Both the position numbers and the translations under genes were made by a program. DNA of 64,000 nucleotides from the NCBI RefSeq assembly GCF_032452875.1, contig NC_083882.1, positions 34,030,001 through 34,094,000 on the forward strand, in the 5' to 3' direction. Of the stretch, positions 22,071 to 32,289 are shown one piece after another; position 1 is the first letter of the stretch, and every line of letters begins with the position of its first letter. Source of the DNA: Bos javanicus (Eukaryota; Chordata; Mammalia; Artiodactyla; Bovidae). The notes beneath the pieces are model-generated. The model did no database searches. It saw nothing but the letters and a program-made list of their open reading frames with translations, and had not been told where the DNA came from.

Positions 22071-22104
22071 AGTGTCCCTTAGAGGAGTCTTCCCATTTCA
22101 CACA

Positions 22105-22205
22105 ACGGGGAGGAATCTCAAAGGATCTAATTCAACTCTTCCCATTTTATAGATGAGAAAAGTGAGGCCTAAAGAAGGGAACTTATTTTCCCAAGTTCAA
22201 ACAGT
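22105..22205 (-). mobile_element. MIR SINE fragment
   Basis: 'cattttatagatgagaaaag' then 'tgaggcctaaagaagggaac' is the reverse complement of the MIR 3' half. Confidence 0.7.
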
Positions 22206-22909
22206 TTATATTTCCAGCGAACTTGGTTTCCTGGGCTCTAGGTGTATATTTACCCACCACTTCATATTATGCCCCTCTTCATACCCTATCCATATCCTCT
22301 TGTCTCTGTTTTTCAACAATGTGTCACAATGCCCAGAGAGGGAAGAAAGGATGGAGGAAGTCATCCTAAAACCCCTGAGGTCAAACGTGCCCCAAAGAGA
22401 GACCGAGATGTCCATCTCTCTCTGGATTCTTGGTGGAGCCGTGGATTACAGCGGATCCTGCAGGGTTGACAATCAGGGAAAATGCGCCTGATTGGATGAA
22501 CAGGCGTGGTTCCCATTGCCCTCCCTTGAAAGCAGGCTTTTCAAAGCACACAGGGACTAGTGACAGAGGCCAGATGGGTGCTTCCAAGAGAAGGGGGAGG
22601 GGGAGAAAAGTCCCCTGCTTGGCAAGCAGAGGGAGAGGCTCGGTTACCCCAGCCCCCAACCAATCTGGCTTCCCTTTGTGCTGGGCTGACAAGGGGCAGC
22701 TGGTGACTCTGGCAGGGAGATGGGCAGAAGAATCAGCCAACTGCCTATGGGTGAAGACCAGCTTACAGGACGGGGAAAGACGGTCCCAAAACATCTCTCC
22801 CTCAGATGCAGGCGCTTACCCCCGGGGTCTCGCTTATTATCTATTCTGGTGAGCTGGTGCCCAGAGGACCTCACTGGAGCAGCTAATGATGTCTCGGATA
22901 GCCACCGGC
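22206..22909. other. apparently unique sequence
   Basis: About 700 bases, GC content rising towards the right. Long overlapping frames exist on both strands (137 and 140 codons), which argues for chance. Confidence 0.45.
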
Positions 22910-23105
22910 TCCTTTGCACTTGGACTCTGGCACCAGACCTCCTGGGGGGTTTAAATCCTATCTCTGCCCTTCCTAGTAACGTCATCTTGCACCAATTCCC
23001 TCACCTCTCTGGGCCTTATTTTCCTCATTTACAAGATGGAGATAATAATATCCCTAACCTCATAGCATGACTCCTCATTCATTGAGTAATCAAAACGTAA
23101 ATCCC
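22910..23105 (+). mobile_element. MIR SINE
   Basis: 'ggactctggcaccagacctc' to 'cacctctctgggccttattt' and 'cctcatttacaagatggaga' are an almost complete plus-strand MIR. Confidence 0.82.
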
Positions 23106-23511
23106 TTTTAACAGTGGCTGAGATTTGTAAGCGCTGCGTAAGGGTATGCTTTTATTGCTACGATCTGTAATCACGCATATTTTTTTTCTACCCAGGAAAA
23201 ACTGAACATTTGGACTGAAGGTCTGTGAGAGACAGAAATAGAGAGGCTCCAGCTCCTGGAAGCCCTGCCTAGTGACTGGAAATCCCAGGGATTCTTCCGT
23301 GGCTTTATTTTCCCCTCTAGCATTTGCTGTTCTTGGTGACTGGCTTGGCCGTGGGAATCCTTGCAGGGGCACTGTGCAAGGGGTGACATGTTTTCTGATT
23401 CTTGGAGTATCAGGATCCCCAAATCTGGAAAGTCTCTGTTTGCTAGGGTGACTCGGTGGTAGAATAAGCTTAAAATTAAAGACCCAATTATGTCATTTTC
23501 TCCCTGTTTGA
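23106..23511. other. no feature recognised
   Basis: About 400 bases with no supported feature. Confidence 0.45.
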
Positions 23512-24128
23512 GTTTTTCTTATGGGAGTTTAGTTGCTTTACAATTTTGTACTAGTTTCTGCTGTATAGCAAAATAAGTCAGCCACAGGTATACATATATC
23601 CCCTCTTTGTCACCACAGAGCATTGAGTAGAGTTCCCTGTGTTGTACAGTAGGTTCTCATTGGTTATCTATTTTATACACAGTATATACGGCAATCCCAA
23701 TCTCCCAGTTCATCTCACCCCACTTCTCTCCCCTTGGTTTTCATACATTTGTTCTCTAAGTCTGTGTCTCTATTTCTGCTTTGCAAATAGGTTCATCTGC
23801 ACCATTTTTCTAGATTCCACATATATGTGTTAATGTAGGATATTTGTTTTTCTCTTTCTGACTTACTTCACTCTGTATGACAGTCTCTGAGTCCATCCAT
23901 GTCTCTACAAGTAGCACAATTTCAGTCCTTTTTATGGATGAGTAATATTCCAGTGTATATATGTGCCACATCTTCTTTATCCATTCCTCTGCTGATGGAT
24001 GTTTAGGTTGCTTCCATGTGCTGGCTACTGTAATTCATGCTACAATGAACACTGGGATGCATGTATCTTTTGTAATTATGGTTTTCCCCAGGTATATGCC
24101 CAGGAGTGGGATTGCTGGGTGGTTGTAC
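23512..24128 (-). mobile_element. L1 3' region
   Basis: About 620 bases of minus-strand artiodactyl L1: 'tacagtaggttctcattggt', 'tttctagattccacatatat', 'gatgagtaatattccagtgt'. Orientation shows that the L1 3' end is at the left. Confidence 0.9.
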
Positions 24129-24299
24129 ATCTGCTTACTTGATTTTAATAGACTTCCTTCCCCTCTTTGAGCCTCAGTTTCTTCATTGGGAGAAATGTTT
24201 GAGAAGACTGTTTGCTATCCAGTAAGAATATGTTTTAAATGTGAGGTAGTTGAAGTGATTATTTGTCACAGATAAAGTATTAAATAAAGGTTTATATTC

Positions 24300-24457
24300 C
24301 CACATCAAATAATGCCATGGCTTTGGTCAAGGTGCTTAACCTTGGTAAAACTCAGTGTTTTCTTGTATAAAGGGGATACAGATGGGTATCCCCATCTGTA
24401 TGGTGCAGATGGGGATAATGAAACTATCTTCACAAGATTACTGTGAGGATGAAAGCA
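24300..24457 (+). mobile_element. MIR SINE
   Basis: Plus-strand MIR ('ggtcaaggtgcttaaccttg', 'attactgtgaggatgaaag'). An inserted perfect hairpin at 24376-24401 sits in its centre (see findings). Confidence 0.7.
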
Positions 24458-24609
24458 AATCTTTTTTTTTTTTAAGTCTTTATTGTATTAGTTATAATAT
24501 TGCTTCTGCTTTATGTTGTTGTTGTTGTTGTTTGATCCGACCAGGGATTGAACCCCACCTCCTGCATTGGAAAGCGAAGTCACAACCACTGGACCACCAG
24601 GCAAGTCCC
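24458..24609 (-). mobile_element. CHR-2 type SINE
   Basis: Reverse complement of the whole element: T-run, 'agtctttattgtattagtta', a TTG run (24513-24531), 'gaccagggattgaacccc' and 'accaccaggcaagtccc' at the head. Confidence 0.9.
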
Positions 24610-24640
24610 AGACGGCAGGAAATCTTATACTGAGAACCTG

Positions 24641-24856
24641 TATGCATACTCAGTCACGTCCAACTCTTTGCGAGTGCATGGACTGTAGCCCACAGGGTTC
24701 CTCTCTGTCCATGGGATTCTCTAGGCAAGAATACTGGAGTGAGTTGCCACACCCTTCTCCAAGGGACCTTCCCAACCCAGGGATCAAAACTTGGTCTTCT
24801 GCATCTCCTGCACTGGCAAGTGGATTCTTTACCAGCTGTGCCACCTGGGAAGCCCC
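24641..24856 (-). mobile_element. Bov-tA SINE
   Basis: Full minus-strand copy from 'actcagtcacgtccaactc' to 'gccacctgggaagcccc'. Confidence 0.95.
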
Positions 24857-25373
24857 TATATTGACAGCATTCAGTACAAAATCTGATGCATTGTAGCAGT
24901 TATTATAAAACGCTGGTGTTACACCCACCCTGCACCCCAGCTTTTAATACATACAACCCACACTGCCACACAGCAGATATTTCTGAAAACCACAGACACA
25001 GTAGCCTCCTCTGATGAGAGAACATGGACTTTGGGTGTATTTGTCCCCTCCAATCTCAGCCATGTAGGTGCAATTTTTATTGCAGAAGCTTCTTGTTATA
25101 GTTTGCCTGAGGAAATAGCAAAGCTTTTCTCTCATCTCCCCTCTTGCCTTTTCTCTCATATCAGCTTTGTTTCTGTCAAAATCCCCTTGAAAAAAATTGC
25201 CCGGTTATGTTTTGTGCCAGGAGTTGGTGCTGGCCATGGCTGCCTAGAGGGCTCTGACCTCCTGGAGGAATGGGAATCAGCCCTTTACTCAGCTAAGGCT
25301 GCAGCCAAACGGTGTCTGGTGCTTTGACTTGACCCCATCAGGAGCACAGCCAGAGAGTGAGTTACAGGTTATT
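24857..25373. other. apparently unique sequence
   Basis: About 500 bases. A 98-codon frame at 25031-25327 shows no domain. Confidence 0.45.
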
Positions 25374-25384
25374 ATGAAGACTGA

Positions 25385-25663
25385 CGGAGAAGGCAATGGC
25401 ACCCCACTCTGGGACTGTTGCCTGGAAAATCCCATGGATGGAGGAGTCTGGTAGGCTGCAATCCATGGGGCCGCTGGGAGTCGGACACGACTGAGCGACT
25501 TCACTTTCACTTCTCACTTTCCTGCATTGGAGAAGGAAATGGCAACCCACTCCAGTATTCTTGCCTAGAGAATCCCAGGGACGGGGGAACCTGGTGGGCT
25601 GCCGTCTATGGGGTCGCACAGAGTCGGACACGACTGAAGCGACTTAGCAGCAGCAGCAGCAGC
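25385..25663 (+). mobile_element. BOV-A2 dimeric SINE, 11-bp target duplication
   Basis: Both monomers plus the linker are present, ending in a CAG tail (25646-25663). The duplication atgaagactga at 25374-25384 and 25664-25674 is perfect, which suggests a relatively young insertion. Confidence 0.97.
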
Positions 25664-25914
25664 ATGAAGACTGAGTATGGAAGAAGTCACACGTTCACCC
25701 GGGGCATGGGTCTCTTGCTAGGGATGAAGGATAAGGTGGGGACGGAGGAGTCTGAAAGGATTTTTTGAGTGAGAGTGAAAGGGAAAGAGGAAGCATTAAT
25801 TCAGTGTCCTGGTTCCAATTGCCTGGGTTCCTGCTACCAGTGGGAAGAAATTATATCTTCATTTCTCTGTTTATATAAAGAATCCTCTCTGATCTGCTGA
25901 CACCATAGCTCTTT

Positions 25915-26045
25915 TATTCATTTTTCTAGTTTTACTGAGCTATGAATGACACACAGCGCTGTATAAGCTTAACGTGCACAGCATAATGACTCATCTTACA
26001 TATATTGTGAGATGATTACCACGATAAACAGTTCCTTCTCGTGGT
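25915..26045 (-). mobile_element. old L1 3' end fragment
   Basis: 'agttttactgagctatgaat' and 'gataaacagttccttctc' match the reverse complement of an older L1 3' end. Confidence 0.6.
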
Positions 26046-26486
26046 CTAACGGGAGTCCTGTATCCTTCACATATAATGGACTGACAGGCAGAGTCCAGCG
26101 AGTGAGCCCTTAGGGGAAAACAATTGAGAAATGAATTTTATTGGCTCCATTTCTTACTTAATTGGGCATTAATTAACATCTGTTCCACAACTGCCCCTTC
26201 CATCAAAGAGAGAAACAGTCCCAGCGCAGTCACATCCTGTAACGTGTGCTCTACTAACCAATACACACAATGTGCCTACACTCCCTGAGCTGGTAGTTGT
26301 TCATTTTTGCCATTTGGCCTCTTGCCCCATAAACTTTCTGAACCTTAGTTTTTTATTTTTACAGTGGGAGGTGGACACCTTCCTCTTCAAGTGGTTGTAA
26401 GAAGCACAGACACTTATAGATATAAATAAATGATGAATAGAAACAGAAATCACCTAGTTTATCAGCTGCTCAATTAAAGAAAGCCT
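26046..26486. other. mostly unassigned, weak MIR tail
   Basis: Contains a possible MIR 3' end around 26330-26410 ('tctgaaccttagttttttat'), otherwise nothing recognised. Confidence 0.4.
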
Positions 26487-26497
26487 TTTATTATATT

Positions 26498-26708
26498 GGG
26501 CTTCCCTGGTGACTCAGACAGTAAAGAATCTGCCGGTGATATGGGAGACATGGAGTTCGATCCCTGGGTTGGGAAAATCCCCTGGAGGAGAAAATGGCAA
26601 CCCACTCCAGTATTCTTGCCTGGAAAATTCCAAGGACAGAGGAGCATGGCAGGCTATAGTCCATGGGGTCATAAAGAATCGGACACAACTGAGCAACTAG
26701 CACTCACG
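26498..26708 (+). mobile_element. Bov-tA SINE, 11-bp target duplication
   Basis: Starts 'gggcttccctggtgactcag' and ends 'ctgagcaactagcactcac'. Flanked by tttattatatt (26487-26497) and tttattatctt (26709-26719), one mismatch. Confidence 0.95.
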
Positions 26709-26994
26709 TTTATTATCTTAGTGATTAATAGCCCTCTTTTTTTTTTTTAGCTTGCTTCTAAGTTTGCTCAAAGAGCGTCTACCACTCGACTCCTCCCAGC
26801 TCTGAAGGAGCAGGGCAGTTGGTGGGGTGACTTTTGATGGGAACATAAACCTGTGGGCAGAGAGGGGCAAGGAGATGGACTGAGCTTTGCAGTTCAGCAA
26901 CTCAGTTGCATCACTGTGCTATCTGTAGACAACGAAGTGCCGCGACCACTCTACCATCCACCACGTCATTGTTGGCAATGGCGCCAGAATTTTG

Positions 26995-27208
26995 AGGTGC
27001 TTTTTCTGTGTCAGGCACTGTGCCAGGGGTTTGAGTGCCATATTTCCATGCAGATTATTATGCTAATTTCATAAATGAAAGAGCTGAGGTTTACGAGGTT
27101 CAGCAGCTTGCCTAATAAATATCCAACAGCTAGTGAGAAACAGAGATAGGACTGATACCAAGGACTGTCTAGCTCAAAAGCCCACGTTCGTAACCACTGT
27201 GTTGTACA
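26995..27208 (-). mobile_element. MIR SINE
   Basis: Minus-strand MIR: 'ggcactgtgccaggggtttg', 'gagctgaggtttacgaggtt', 'cgtaaccactgtgttgtac'. It directly abuts the hAT relic to its right. Confidence 0.78.
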
Positions 27209-27405
27209 GCAGCAGTCCCCAAGCTTTAGCACTGCAGACTGTTTTGTGGAAGACAATTTTTCCATGGGTTGGGGTGGAGGATGGTTTCAGAATGATTCAA
27301 GCTCATTACATTTATTGTGCACTTTATTTTTATTATTTTTACATCAGCTTCACCTCAGATCATTGGGCATGAGATCTTGAAGGTAGGGGACCTCTGCTTT
27401 ACACC
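27209..27405 (+). mobile_element. hAT-type DNA transposon relic
   Basis: Begins cagcagtccccaag and ends ggggacctctgct, imperfect inverted ends. The inside ('gtggaagacaatttttcca', 'catttattgtgcactttatt') is a known non-autonomous mammalian hAT family. A second copy lies at 53282. Confidence 0.75.
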
Positions 27406-27809
27406 CCAAGTAACCTGGAAACTTGCTTGAATCAGTGGGGAAGGAAGAACTGGGTCTTGATAGCTGTGATGAGTCTGTCCTGTTCCCCATGCCAAGCAAG
27501 TTGCTCAGGGAGGAGGGGACCCATGGCGACATGTGCCCCCTTCATCTTAGAACTGCATCTATGAGATAAGTTCTAGACCTCGAAAGCAGACTGACTGAAT
27601 GAATACTCAGCACACATTAACACTAGACTCCTCCCTGGAGGTTACACAAACGTAGCAGTCACATTGGTTGGCTGTATTTCCAGGGTTCAGCATCTTCCCT
27701 AAATCTGTGTCTTTGATCCCTGGTTCCCCAAAAGCTTTACGAGAAAGGGTTTCCTGATCGGATCATTGAACAAGAGAGTTGCTCTATATCCCTCGGAAAT
27801 TCATATGCT
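27406..27809. other. no feature recognised
   Basis: 400 bases with no supported feature. Confidence 0.45.
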
Positions 27810-27821
27810 CATAAACATAAT

Positions 27822-28037
27822 GTGCTAAGTTGTTTCAGTCGTGTCCAACTCTTTACGACCCTATAGATGGTAGCCCACCAGGCTCCTCTGACCATGGGAT
27901 TCTCCAGGCAAGAATACTGGAGTGGGTTGCCATGCCCTCCTCCAGGGGATCTTCCTGACCCAGGGATGAAACCTGCCTCTCTTACCACTCCTGCATTGGC
28001 AGGCAGGTTCTTTACCACTAGCGCCACCTGGGAAGCC
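27822..28037 (-). mobile_element. Bov-tA SINE, 12-bp target duplication
   Basis: Full minus-strand copy ending 'gccacctgggaagcc'. The perfect flanks are cataaacataat at 27810-27821 and 28038-28049. Confidence 0.96.
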
Positions 28038-28299
28038 CATAAACATAATAAAGGTTCTGAAAGTCTTACAGGAAAAAAAAAAGAAAAGAAAATAAAACAT
28101 GGTTTCCTTTCTTTAACCCATTATTTTTCAAACACTTTTGGCCACAGAACCCTTTGTTGGAGTGTCACCTATTAACAGTCCAAGAAATTAGTGTTCATGG
28201 AACAACTGGCAAGAACTGGTATGTTTCTGGAACAGTTTGCATAGTTCAAAGAGCACTTGATAAGGAGGCAAGACACCGCCATCATTAGCTTTAAAATGT

Positions 28300-28512
28300 A
28301 TATGCTGCTTAGTAGCATCAGTCGAGTCCGATTCTTTGTGACCCCATGGACTGTAGCCCCGCTAGGCTCCTTTTTCCATGGGGTTTTCACGGCAAGAATG
28401 CTGGAGCAGGTTGCCATTTCCTCCTCCGGGGGATCTTCCTGACCCAGGAATCGAACCTGCATCTCCTGCATTGCAGGCAGATTCTTTACCGCTGAGCCAC
28501 CAGGGAAGCTCC
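28300..28512 (-). mobile_element. Bov-tA SINE
   Basis: From 'tatgctgcttagtagcatca' to 'gccaccagggaagctcc'. A short flank aaaatgt (28293-28299 and 28513-28519) is its likely target duplication. Confidence 0.94.
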
Positions 28513-29001
28513 AAAATGTGCATAAGTCCTCCCCCAAAACAAAAACATTTTGGTCAAATAGATTTTTACACAAACTCCAAAAAAATTGTGTGTAATTCAA
28601 TTATCTGCTCTGGACTGTAAAATTAGAACGTTCACCAATAAAATCTTTAGGCCTCCTTCTTAGTCAATGACTCTCTGATTCTGACTACATCTATAGAAGG
28701 TGGGGAAAGATTAAAACACATTCCCAGATCCTGGGAATTTAAAATCATTCAAAAGAAATACATGCATGTCAGAGCAGAGCACAGTGCCTGGCAGCACATA
28801 AGGGCTCAAGAAATTTTTGCTAAATAAATGAGGGAATGTGAGAAAAATGTAAATGTATTTAAATGAAACAAAATTGGTATAACTAAAGAATGAGTGAGAT
28901 CATGAGCGACTGAGATGTGGTGGGAATGCTTCCAGGTAAAAACAAATTGTGAGCAGTTTCAAAAGGGAAGGGAGGTAATTAACATATATTTAGCACTTAC
29001 T
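28513..29001. other. mostly unassigned, MIR 3' end inside
   Basis: 'cacagtgcctggcagcacat' followed by 'aataaatgagggaatg' (28770-28840) is a plus-strand MIR end. The rest is unassigned. Confidence 0.5.
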
Positions 29002-29011
29002 ATGTACCAGA

Positions 29012-29252
29012 CAGCTTCCCAGGTGGCTCAGTGGTAAAGAATCTGCCTGCATCCGCCTGCAACCCAGGAGTCACAGGAAACGTGGGTTCAGTCCCTGAGT
29101 CAGGAAGATCCCCTGGAGGAGGGCATGGCAACCCACTCCAGTATTCTTGCCTGGAGAATCCCATGGATGGAGAAGCCTGACAGGCTACTGTCCGTGGGGT
29201 CGCAAAGAGTCAGACAGGACTGAAGCGACTTAGCTCGCACGCATGTACGCAC
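29012..29252 (+). mobile_element. Bov-tA SINE
   Basis: Full copy from 'cagcttcccaggtggctcag' to 'gactgaagcgacttagctcg' with a small duplication in the head (ctgcctgcatccgcctgc). It is the first unit of a composite block. Confidence 0.93.
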
Positions 29253-29495
29253 ACGCTGGTGGTCCAGCAGACATGGGTTTGATTCCTGTTCCAGGAAGAT
29301 CCCACATACTGTGGTGAAACTAAGCCTGTGCGCCACAACTGCTGAAGCCCAGGCACCTAGAGACCATGCTCTGCAACAAGAGAAGCCTGCGACTAGAGAG
29401 TAGCCCCCCGCATAACACAACTAGAGAAAGCCCTTCAAGGGCAGCAATGAAGACCCAGAGCAGCCAAAAATTAAATAAATAAACCTCATAAAAAA
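29253..29495 (+). mobile_element. CHR-1 type SINE, partial head
   Basis: Starts within the head ('gctggtggtccagcagacat') and carries the complete body and A-rich tail. It is fused directly to the preceding Bov-tA. Confidence 0.88.
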
Positions 29496-29638
29496 TAAAA
29501 ATTCCATTTACAAGACCATTATAAAGAATAAAATACTCAGGCAAAATTTAACCAAGCAAGTGGGTAGAAGACTTCTACACTTACAACTATAAAGCACCGC
29601 TGCAAGAAATGAAAGTGGACCTAAACAAACAAGCAAAA
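29496..29638 (+). mobile_element. L1 ORF2 fragment
   Basis: 'ataaagaataaaatactcag' and 'gaaatgaaagtggacctaaa' are L1 ORF2 text, about 140 bases, with no L1 end in sight on either side. Confidence 0.7.
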
Positions 29639-29829
29639 AGAATCTGCCTGCAATGCAGGAGATGCAGAAGATGCAGGGTTCAATCCCTGGGTTGGGAAGA
29701 CCCCTTAAAGAAGGAAATGGCAACCTTCTCCAGTATTCTTGCCTGGGAAATCCCATGGACAGAGGAGTCTGGCGAGCTACAGTCAGTGGGGTCCCAGTCA
29801 GACTTGACTTAGCAACTGAGCATGCGTGC
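29639..29829 (+). mobile_element. Bov-tA SINE lacking the first bases of its head
   Basis: Begins at 'agaatctgcctgcaatgcag', so the first 25 or so bases are missing. It ends 'agcaactgagcatgcgtgc'. After it comes atgtaccaga, which also precedes the first Bov-tA at 29002. Confidence 0.92.
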
Positions 29830-29839
29830 ATGTACCAGA

Positions 29840-29883
29840 TAATTTACAGATATGATGTTAATCTTTGCAACCCTGTGAGGCTT
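29840..29883 (-). mobile_element. MIR SINE, split by SINE insertions
   Basis: The sequence left of the block ('tagcacttactatgtaccag', 28991-29010) and right of it ('taatctttgcaaccctgtga') reads as one minus-strand MIR, so the block and the following CHR landed inside a MIR. Confidence 0.6.
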
Positions 29884-29896
29884 AGAAAAGTTAACT

Positions 29897-30084
29897 GGGA
29901 CTTTACTGTCAGTCCAATGGATAAGACACAACACTTCCAATGCAGGGGGCCCAGGTTTGATCCCTGGTCAGAGAATTAAGATCCCACGTACGGCAACTAA
30001 GCCAGCGTGCTGCAACTAGAGAAGCCCAAGTGCCACAATGCAGAGTCTGAGCAGCCAAAATAAACAATAAATTTTTTAAAAAAG
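29897..30084 (+). mobile_element. CHR-type SINE, 13-bp target duplication
   Basis: Head 'gggactttactgtcagtcc', B-box 'aggtttgatccctgg', A-rich tail. Perfect flanks agaaaagttaact at 29884-29896 and 30085-30097. Confidence 0.95.
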
Positions 30085-30149
30085 AGAAAAGTTAACTTGT
30101 CCAGGATTACATATTTGGTAACACTACATATTTGAAAAAGTTGGAACTA

Positions 30150-30375
30150 CTATCCTTGGATATTCATTACGCATCAGGCAGCATGCTAGGTGTTTGACAT
30201 GCATTATTTATTTAATTTAATCCTCTAACAGTCCTAAAAGGACATATTATTGTCCATATTTTGGTGATTAAGATAGCTTAGATTAAGAGAGAAGCAGCAC
30301 AGGCGGGGTTGGAGGGTGGGGGTGGGGATTAAGCCACTTGGTCAGAGTTATCTAGCTAGTAGTGTAGGTATGAGG
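30150..30375 (-). mobile_element. MIR SINE
   Basis: Minus-strand MIR-like text ('catgcattatttatttaatt', 'ttaatcctctaacagtccta', 'gttatctagctagtagtg') with a G-rich insertion at about 30303-30328. Confidence 0.6.
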
Positions 30376-30504
30376 TCCCTAAAAGGACTGTCTGACCCTG
30401 AATAACAATATGAACAATACAAATAACAGGTAAAACCTATTGCATTCCAAGCAGCCTACATTCAGAACCTCATTTACTTCTAAGGCTGGATCCATTGCTT
30501 GCAG

Positions 30505-30720
30505 GCTAAGTCGCTTCAGTTGTGTCCGACTCTGTGAAACCCCATGGATCATAGCCCACCAGGTTCCTCTGTCTGTAGGATTCTCCAGGCAAAAATACCA
30601 AAGTGGGTTGCCATGCTCTCCTCCAGGGGATCTTTCCAACCCAGGGATTGAACCCATGACTCTTATGTCTCCTGCATTGGCAGGCAGGTTCTTAACCACT
30701 AGCACCACCTGGGAAACCCA
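30505..30720 (-). mobile_element. Bov-tA SINE
   Basis: Full minus-strand copy from 'ggctaagtcgcttcagttg' to 'accacctgggaaaccca'. It is the last recent insertion before the promoter region. Confidence 0.94.
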
Positions 30721-31689
30721 GCAGGGTTGGTTACTTTCTCCATTTTTCATTTAGGGAAACTAAGGCTTAGAGGGACTAAGGAAACTGTCCAAGGTGACAA
30801 ATATGGTCAAGGGTGGAGATGTCAAGTTCTCTCTTCCTCATTTTGCTACCTGCTTCTCAAAGGCATTTGACAAAAGACCCCTTCTTAATTGACAGTATAA
30901 CTCCTGGGGAGGTTTCATTTTTCTCTGAGCTACCTTGGTGCACGTACTTGTAAAATAGCTATCATAACTTCTCCAAAGAGAGTATGTGAGTGCATGAACA
31001 TGTTGGATCCCACCTGAAGGAGGTGTGGATGGACCACATACCAATGCCCTGAGAAGCAATTCCAGAGTTGCTCTGTCATCCAGGTCATGAAATGCCTCCT
31101 TCTCACTTGTGAGAAGACTCTGCCAGGGATAATAACAACTTCTGGAAAGAGAATGCTGTGATGCCCCTCACCAGTCTTCCACTGGGAAAGCCCCTTGATT
31201 TGTAGGCTGATACTGCCAGCTAGGATGAGTGTAGATGTAAGCAGTAGATGGGAAAAAATGTGTTCTCTTTTGTGGGTAATGTGAAAATATCTGTTGCAGA
31301 GAGTGATCAGAATGATGTGCGGGAGGGAGACGAAAGGGGAAAATAATAAGTGGAAAATGGGGGTTTAAAAGCAGTGTTAGCGGGGCCTCTGAAGACGGCA
31401 ATGAAGAAAGATTTGTCATTTCACTTTTTTTTGTGGGTTAAGCATTGCTGCCCTTTGGTGCTTTTCTTCTTCACAGCTTTCTGGGAAGACGGGATGGCTT
31501 TAGAAGTTGTCCTGGTAGAATGAAGGGTTAACCTGTAAATTGGCTATTTTTTTTTTTCCCCTGAGCTTGGGTGACCTCCCCAGAGACACGGGTGCCCTGG
31601 GCAAGAGTTAGTGAAAGAGAATGGCACTGTTCCTCCGGGGCCACTCCACACCCAGACTGTTCTTAGTAGGTGTAGAAACGTGGACGCCC
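30721..31689. other. upstream region, no recent repeats
   Basis: Starts with a MIR/L2-like remnant (30740-30810, 'agggaaactaaggcttagag'). After that no repeat or exon is recognised up to 31689. Confidence 0.45.
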
Positions 31690-31800
31690 TGACACGCTCA
31701 TTAACTAAAGTCCCCACTTCGCTAGCCAGCTGTGTGATCCTGAGCCAGTTCATGCACCTCTCTGAGCTTCTGTTTTCTCACCTGCAAATCTAGCGCTTTG
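31690..31800 (+). mobile_element. MIR SINE fragment
   Basis: 'ccagctgtgtgatcctgagc' then 'tgcacctctctgagcttctg' is the MIR core, about 0.5 kb upstream of the proposed start site. Confidence 0.72.
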
Positions 31801-32258
31801 AACCCGACGACATCTCAGGTCCTGTCCTGCTTTGCAGGCTCCAGACTTCCACACCACCCATCCGGATTCCGCCCCATCCTGGAGAGGTCACCTGTGGACT
31901 CCTGCGTCTCTCTGCCATTCGCCTTCCTCTCTTGCCTGGTCACAGTTTTGCCTGAAACGCGGAGATCTGGCTTCCAGATGGGCTAAACATCTCCCAGCCA
32001 CAGGGAGCTGCGCTTCTGAGGTCGGTTTCCGCACTAAACTTGATGGTCTGGTTTTAAAGGAACTGTCTGGTCGCGTGTCCCCGAGTTACACTGCAGTGCT
32101 AAATGCTGGAGAGAGGCAACAGCGGGAGAATCCAGGCAGGCGGCAGGCTTTGCCCGGGGAAGGCGGGGGAGGGGCGGAGGGAGAGAGGAGCGGAAACCAC
32201 GGAGGTAGAGTCGGGGACGACTCGGAGAGCGGCGCACAAGCGCCGGGAGGGGGCAAAT

Positions 32259-32270
32259 CTATATTTATAG
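32259..32270. promoter_or_regulatory. TATA-like element
   Basis: ctatatttatag is a lone A/T block inside GC-rich DNA. On the plus strand it reads TATATTTA, which would place a start site near 32290. On the minus strand it contains TATAAATA, a closer match to the consensus. It also resembles a MEF2-type A/T motif with two extra bases. Confidence 0.55.
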
Positions 32271-32289
32271 AAAGCGGGAAGGCGGTGCG

